Source: Anaerolineales bacterium HSG25 (GTDB lineage Bacteria > Chloroflexota > Anaerolineae > 4572-78 > J111). From it: a stretch of 64,000 bases of DNA. Location of the stretch: positions 1-64,000 of the forward strand of contig JAUCGA010000004.1 in the NCBI GenBank assembly GCA_030377865.1. The letters are read 5' to 3'. The translations under genes were made by a program, and so were the position numbers. Every line of letters starts with the position of its first letter. Position 1 is the first letter of the stretch. Of this stretch, positions 60,983-64,000 are shown piece after piece. Under the pieces are notes generated by a model. That model saw only the letters and a list, made by a program, of their open reading frames with translations, ran no database searches and had not been told where the DNA came from.

Positions 60983-60989
60983 TAGATTA

Positions 60990-63371
60990 TTGAAATCTCA
61001 GCCCGCGCTCTATCCACTTCAATACGCCTTGTTTCTGTTTTTACTAGCCGTCTACCTGCTCACCTACACCCCCCGCATCAACTCCAGTGATGGCCTAGCC
61101 ATGTTCGCCACCGCTGAAAGCCTCGTGCGGCATGGCTCGCTCCCCGTTGAGCAGATTCGCTGGATGGGTTTGCAACAAGGCACTTTTGGCTTAGACGGCC
61201 TGCTCTACTCCCGCAAAGGAATTGGTGTGCCGTTGGGTCTGCTTCCTCTCGCTTGGTTTGGATTTTTGTTCTCCCATACGGGCATGGTCAGCGTAAGCCT
61301 TTTGTTTAACGCTCTCGTCACCGCCATCAGCGCTGTTTTGTTGATGAGCTATCTTTGCCGTCTCGGTTACGCCCACTCAACGGGTTTGTTGGTCGCCTTG
61401 AGCTATGGCCTATCAACATTGGCTTGGCCCTACGCCAAATCATTATTTAGCGACCCTTTTGCGGGGTTGATGTTGTTAAGCGCGGCTTACAGCCTCTTGC
61501 GATTCCGGCAGGCGCGTCATCTTCGTTGGCAACTTGGCTGGTCTTTTCTGGCTGGTCTATGGCTGGCTTGGAACGTTACGGCCCGTTACGCCGAAGCAGT
61601 ATTTATTCCCCTGTTTGGGTTGTATCTGCTCTGGGGTCTCTTCATTAGAGATGAGGATAAAGATGCCGCTTCCACTCCGGCGACAGATTCTCCGACCGCA
61701 CCACGAATCGCCATGCCGACAAAATCGCAATTGACCGCGTGGCTTCCAACCATCGTGGCCTTTGTATTGCCGTTGGGCATAACCGCTCTACTCCTATTCA
61801 GCTTTAACTATAGTCGATACGGTCACCCGCTTAATACCGGCTACCTACCTAATGAGACTTTTAGTGGGATTTTGTGGCAAGGTATTGCTGGTCAGCTTAT
61901 CAGTCCGGGGCGTGGCCTGTTCCTCTACTGCCCAATTCTAATGATGTCGATGGTCGGTTTGTATCCTTTTTGGCGACGCTTTCCGGCTGAGACACTGTTA
62001 GCAATCGGTATTATCGGTCTGCATCTACTGCTGTATGGCAAATGGTTTATGTGGCATGGTGGCTATGCGTGGGGGCCACGTTTTCTGATCCCGACTCTGC
62101 CTTTTTGGGCCATGTTTTTGGCTCCTGTAGCCGCGTTGTTCAAGGCCAATAACCAAAATCTCTCGCCGAGCCGTAATCATGCAGAGAAGAGCCTAGCGCA
62201 TCAAAATCAACCCTCTCCAGCTAATCGCTTAAGCCCTTATGGCTGGCTCCTACGTCCGCTCTATCTTGGCCTGTTTTTGTTGGGGCTAATTCCGCAACTG
62301 CTCAGTGTGGCTATCGACTTTGCTCCGTTTCAAAATAGCCTACTCGATTCAGGCTTGCCCCTGTTCGCCCCGCAAACCTTTTTTGAGTGGACTTATTCCC
62401 CCTTTGTCGGAGCATGGCGATTCATCAGCCTCGATACGCTTGACCTTGTTTGGCTGTGGCAGGGTGAGTTGAATCTGATTTTGCTGTTCATATTGCTGTC
62501 CAATCTATTTGTGACCGGAGTCAACCTGTTTTTGACTAGTCGTCACACCTATCGACTAAACTTCATGGCAACCATTTTGATGATCGTCAGCCTGAATAGT
62601 TTGTTAGGCTACGCTCATCAACTTCCCGACGACATGATCACCCACCTGACCGCGACGCTCAATCAAGACAGCCAGGCCGACGACCTCATCATCAGCAATC
62701 AGCCGGAGCTAACCATGCCCCTAGCCGAACTATACACGGGTCGGGCAAAGATGCTGGGAATTCAGCAGGCCGGATTGATTATCCCTGACGAGCTTGATTC
62801 TCGTCTCGACCAATTGATATATCAGCATGAGCAAATCTGGTGGATACCGAACTGGCTCCCAGCCGCTGATAGTGGGGTAGAGCAGAAACTGCTCAACAAG
62901 GGGTTTCTGGTACGGGAGGATTGGCTTGGCGACCAACGTCTTTTGCTGTTCGCCAAACCCAAATATCTGCCGGAGCATGCTCTCCCCGAATCGCCTCATT
63001 TTGCCGACACAATTCGTCTGACCAGATTAGCTTATCCACCCACAACCCAAGTGGGACGCGGCTTCCCGATCCAATTTACATGGCAAGCCGAATTATCTCT
63101 CACCGAGAATTATCACCTGTTTATCCATCTCATCGACTCAACCGGCGCGCCCATTGCCCAAACCGATGGTCAGCCGGTCAACTGGAGTCGCCCCACCTCA
63201 ACTTGGCTCATCGACGAGTCGATTACTGACCGCCATGCCCTGTGGCTCCCGACAGATACGCCTTCTGGCATGTATGTTTTACGAATCGGCTGGTATAATC
63301 CCACGGACGGGGCGCGACTTCTGCTTGATAATGGTTCGGATGCGTTGGAGTTTCCGGTTGAGGTGCGTTGA
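60990..63371 (+). CDS. Large GT-C-like membrane protein with C-terminal beta module
   Basis: 793 residues from a TTG start at 60990; the D element upstream leaves no room for a normal ribosome site, so the start or expression may be altered. About twelve membrane segments: residues 8-26, 90-130, 145-215, 250-275, 300-365, 425-450, 490-545. Short acidic loops near the N terminus (TPRINSSDGLAMFATAESLV) fit a GT-C mannosyl/oligosaccharyl-type fold. It has GLQQGTFGLDGLLYSRKGIG and SPGRGLFLYCPILMMSMVG. Residues about 675-790 are a beta module (PIQFTWQAELSLTENYHLFI, MYVLRIGWYNPTDGARLLLD) resembling the C-terminal modules at 34258 and 37540. A polysaccharide or glycosylation role is likely. Confidence 0.78.
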   Translation: MKSQPALYPLQYALFLFLLAVYLLTYTPRINSSDGLAMFATAESLVRHGSLPVEQIRWMGLQQGTFGLDGLLYSRKGIGVPLGLLPLAWFGFLFSHTGMVSVSLLFNALVTAISAVLLMSYLCRLGYAHSTGLLVALSYGLSTLAWPYAKSLFSDPFAGLMLLSAAYSLLRFRQARHLRWQLGWSFLAGLWLAWNVTARYAEAVFIPLFGLYLLWGLFIRDEDKDAASTPATDSPTAPRIAMPTKSQLTAWLPTIVAFVLPLGITALLLFSFNYSRYGHPLNTGYLPNETFSGILWQGIAGQLISPGRGLFLYCPILMMSMVGLYPFWRRFPAETLLAIGIIGLHLLLYGKWFMWHGGYAWGPRFLIPTLPFWAMFLAPVAALFKANNQNLSPSRNHAEKSLAHQNQPSPANRLSPYGWLLRPLYLGLFLLGLIPQLLSVAIDFAPFQNSLLDSGLPLFAPQTFFEWTYSPFVGAWRFISLDTLDLVWLWQGELNLILLFILLSNLFVTGVNLFLTSRHTYRLNFMATILMIVSLNSLLGYAHQLPDDMITHLTATLNQDSQADDLIISNQPELTMPLAELYTGRAKMLGIQQAGLIIPDELDSRLDQLIYQHEQIWWIPNWLPAADSGVEQKLLNKGFLVREDWLGDQRLLLFAKPKYLPEHALPESPHFADTIRLTRLAYPPTTQVGRGFPIQFTWQAELSLTENYHLFIHLIDSTGAPIAQTDGQPVNWSRPTSTWLIDESITDRHALWLPTDTPSGMYVLRIGWYNPTDGARLLLDNGSDALEFPVEVR

Positions 63372-63441
63372 ACCTTAAAAAGGGACTAGTTTTTTGTTTT
63401 GAGGGATAGGAGTATAATAAAGTACTCGATTCTTTATTATA

Positions 63442-63722
63442 CTTGTTCGGCAATAATTTAGGCTCTTTGGGGCTTTCCGTGCAAAGGTCATGATTGTGTC
63501 ATCATCTTCCCGCAAGTTTTAAACTTGCGGGAAGATTGCCCCATCAAAGTATCTAATTCAGGACACAATTTCGAGTTGCACGGAATCTACCAGAGAACCA
63601 TAATTTATCATCGCATAAAAACTTAAATTCGAGGTTTTCGGAGTGCAAAAGCTTCTTGCTTTTGCATGTTTGCCTCTAGCAAAAGCAAGAAGCTTTTGCA
63701 CTCCTTTATTCCCGAACAACTC
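63442..63722 (-). mobile_element. Family A element interrupted by family C, second case
   Basis: Left end CTTGTTCGGCAATAATTTA preceded by TA; right end TTATTCCCGAACAACTC. Inner hairpin GCAAAAGCTTCTTGC/GCAAGAAGCTTTTGC intact. Confidence 0.88.
63461..63599 (+). mobile_element. Family C miniature element, copy 5 (139 bp), nested in A
   Basis: Ends GGCTCTTTGGGGCTTTCCG and TCTACCAGAGAACC; perfect 8-bp duplication ATAATTTA (63453-63460, 63600-63607), within the family A end. Confidence 0.95.
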
Positions 63723-63761
63723 TCATGAAGAAAAACCCTTAAACCGAGAAAAATATAACTA

Positions 63762-64000
63762 ATGACCGTAGAAACCGCTTTGTTGGGCCTCATAATCTTA
63801 CTTTTATTGCTCTTATTAGCCGCCAGTGGAGTCATCATCTACCTGCTACTCCAAATTCAGAACGCCGACTCAACCAATCAGATGGAAGCGGCCATGTCGA
63901 AGAGTTGGCTCAAACTCGGTTTAGCCGAAAAAATCGCCCATCTAACTCAATACGCGGCAGATATTCGGGCCGATTACCGCGCCCTCGACCAGATGTTGCG
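63762..64000 (+). CDS. rmuC: RmuC-like protein, N-terminal part (runs off the window)
   Basis: 79 residues are visible. One membrane segment at residues about 7-29 (LLGLIILLLLLLLAASGVII), then a helical region (MEAAMSKSWLKLGLAEKIAH, LTQYAADIRADYRALDQML). The membrane anchor followed by a helix ending in IRADYRALDQML resembles the start of the RmuC family (a motif like AxxIRxxxRxLExMLR). RmuC limits inversions between short repeats, which would be apt in a genome this rich in inverted repeats, but that link is only a thought. The rest of the gene is outside the window, so the call is tentative. Confidence 0.55.
   Translation, partial: MTVETALLGLIILLLLLLLAASGVIIYLLLQIQNADSTNQMEAAMSKSWLKLGLAEKIAHLTQYAADIRADYRALDQML

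Larger units (their letters stand above)
63372..63761. other. Spacer with nested A/C elements
   Basis: No gene supported. Family A (63442-63722) is interrupted by family C (63461-63599). About 39 bp remain before the rmuC-like start. Confidence 0.75.

Noticed and set aside
1-64000. An autonomous insertion sequence or transposase gene
   Set aside because: Looked for DDE, HUH and IS200-type proteins in all frames; none recognised. The miniature elements must be mobilised from elsewhere.

Overview
This 64 kb window looks like a chromosomal piece of a member of the Chloroflexota (Anaerolineae/Caldilineae-like). That is an inference from gene content and architecture, not from a marker gene: a cohesin lipoprotein beside a dockerin protein, very large multi-spanning sugar-polymer membrane proteins of the PTPS-related type, a BMP-type nucleoside ABC importer, Uma2 proteins, AAA ATPase/nuclease fusions and an extreme load of palindromic repeats. 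No rRNA, tRNA, CRISPR array, phage module or transposase gene was seen.

Layout. 0.1-3.5 kb: a secreted dockerin protein and a cohesin-LysM lipoprotein. 4.2-8.5 kb: khpA, then a coupled operon of an RlmI-like rRNA methyltransferase, a REC-GAF-PAS histidine kinase and an OmpR-type regulator (all minus). 8.6-13.8 kb: a PLP decarboxylase, a scar made of a guaB 3' remnant and a 5'-truncated purD, then intact purM-purN and an M48 protease. 14.6-15.9 kb: a PP2C phosphatase overlapping a small membrane protein. 16.5-21.6 kb: a complete BMP-family nucleoside importer (binding protein, double ATPase, two permeases). 22-33 kb: a small zinc-ribbon repeat protein, a chemoreceptor, purB, an SLC13/TrkA-C transporter, mutL and a nucleotidyltransferase-like protein. 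32.5-40 kb and 61-63.4 kb: a polyprenyl-phosphate sugar transferase and three huge membrane proteins that share a C-terminal beta-rich module, probably for surface polysaccharide assembly. 40.2-52.5 kb: an ATPase-nuclease, a SulP-STAS-rhodanese fusion, era, ilvD, two Uma2 proteins, a GH-type alpha-glucan/sucrose hydrolase-like protein and an FxLYD surface protein. 52.5-58.6 kb: a tandem triplication of a 607-609 residue ATPase/winged-helix/PD-(D/E)XK protein. 59-64 kb: threonine ammonia-lyase, small and large membrane proteins, and the start of an rmuC-like gene.

The most unusual content is in the spacers. At least six families of short non-autonomous elements can be delimited from target duplications and nested copies: A (about 136 bp, TA target), B (91 bp, 8-bp duplication), C (139 bp, 8-bp duplication), D (98 bp, TA target), E (159 bp, 3-bp duplication) and H (101 bp, about 17-bp flanking direct repeats). 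C sits inside A twice, D inside B, an E-like element inside another repeat (F). Unrelated ends carry the same hairpin cargo (GGAGTGC...GCACTCC in A and H; TTCCCGCAAGTT...AACTTGCGGGAA in C and D), and stem sequences change in a compensated way between copies. One E element and two other palindromes lie in frame inside membrane-protein genes. No transposase is present here, so these elements must be moved in trans.

The best candidate for an undescribed protein system is the triplicated ATPase-nuclease array: three copies nearly identical at both ends but divergent in a block between the Walker A and sensor regions (residues about 107-222), with a fourth, distantly related ATPase-nuclease 12 kb away.
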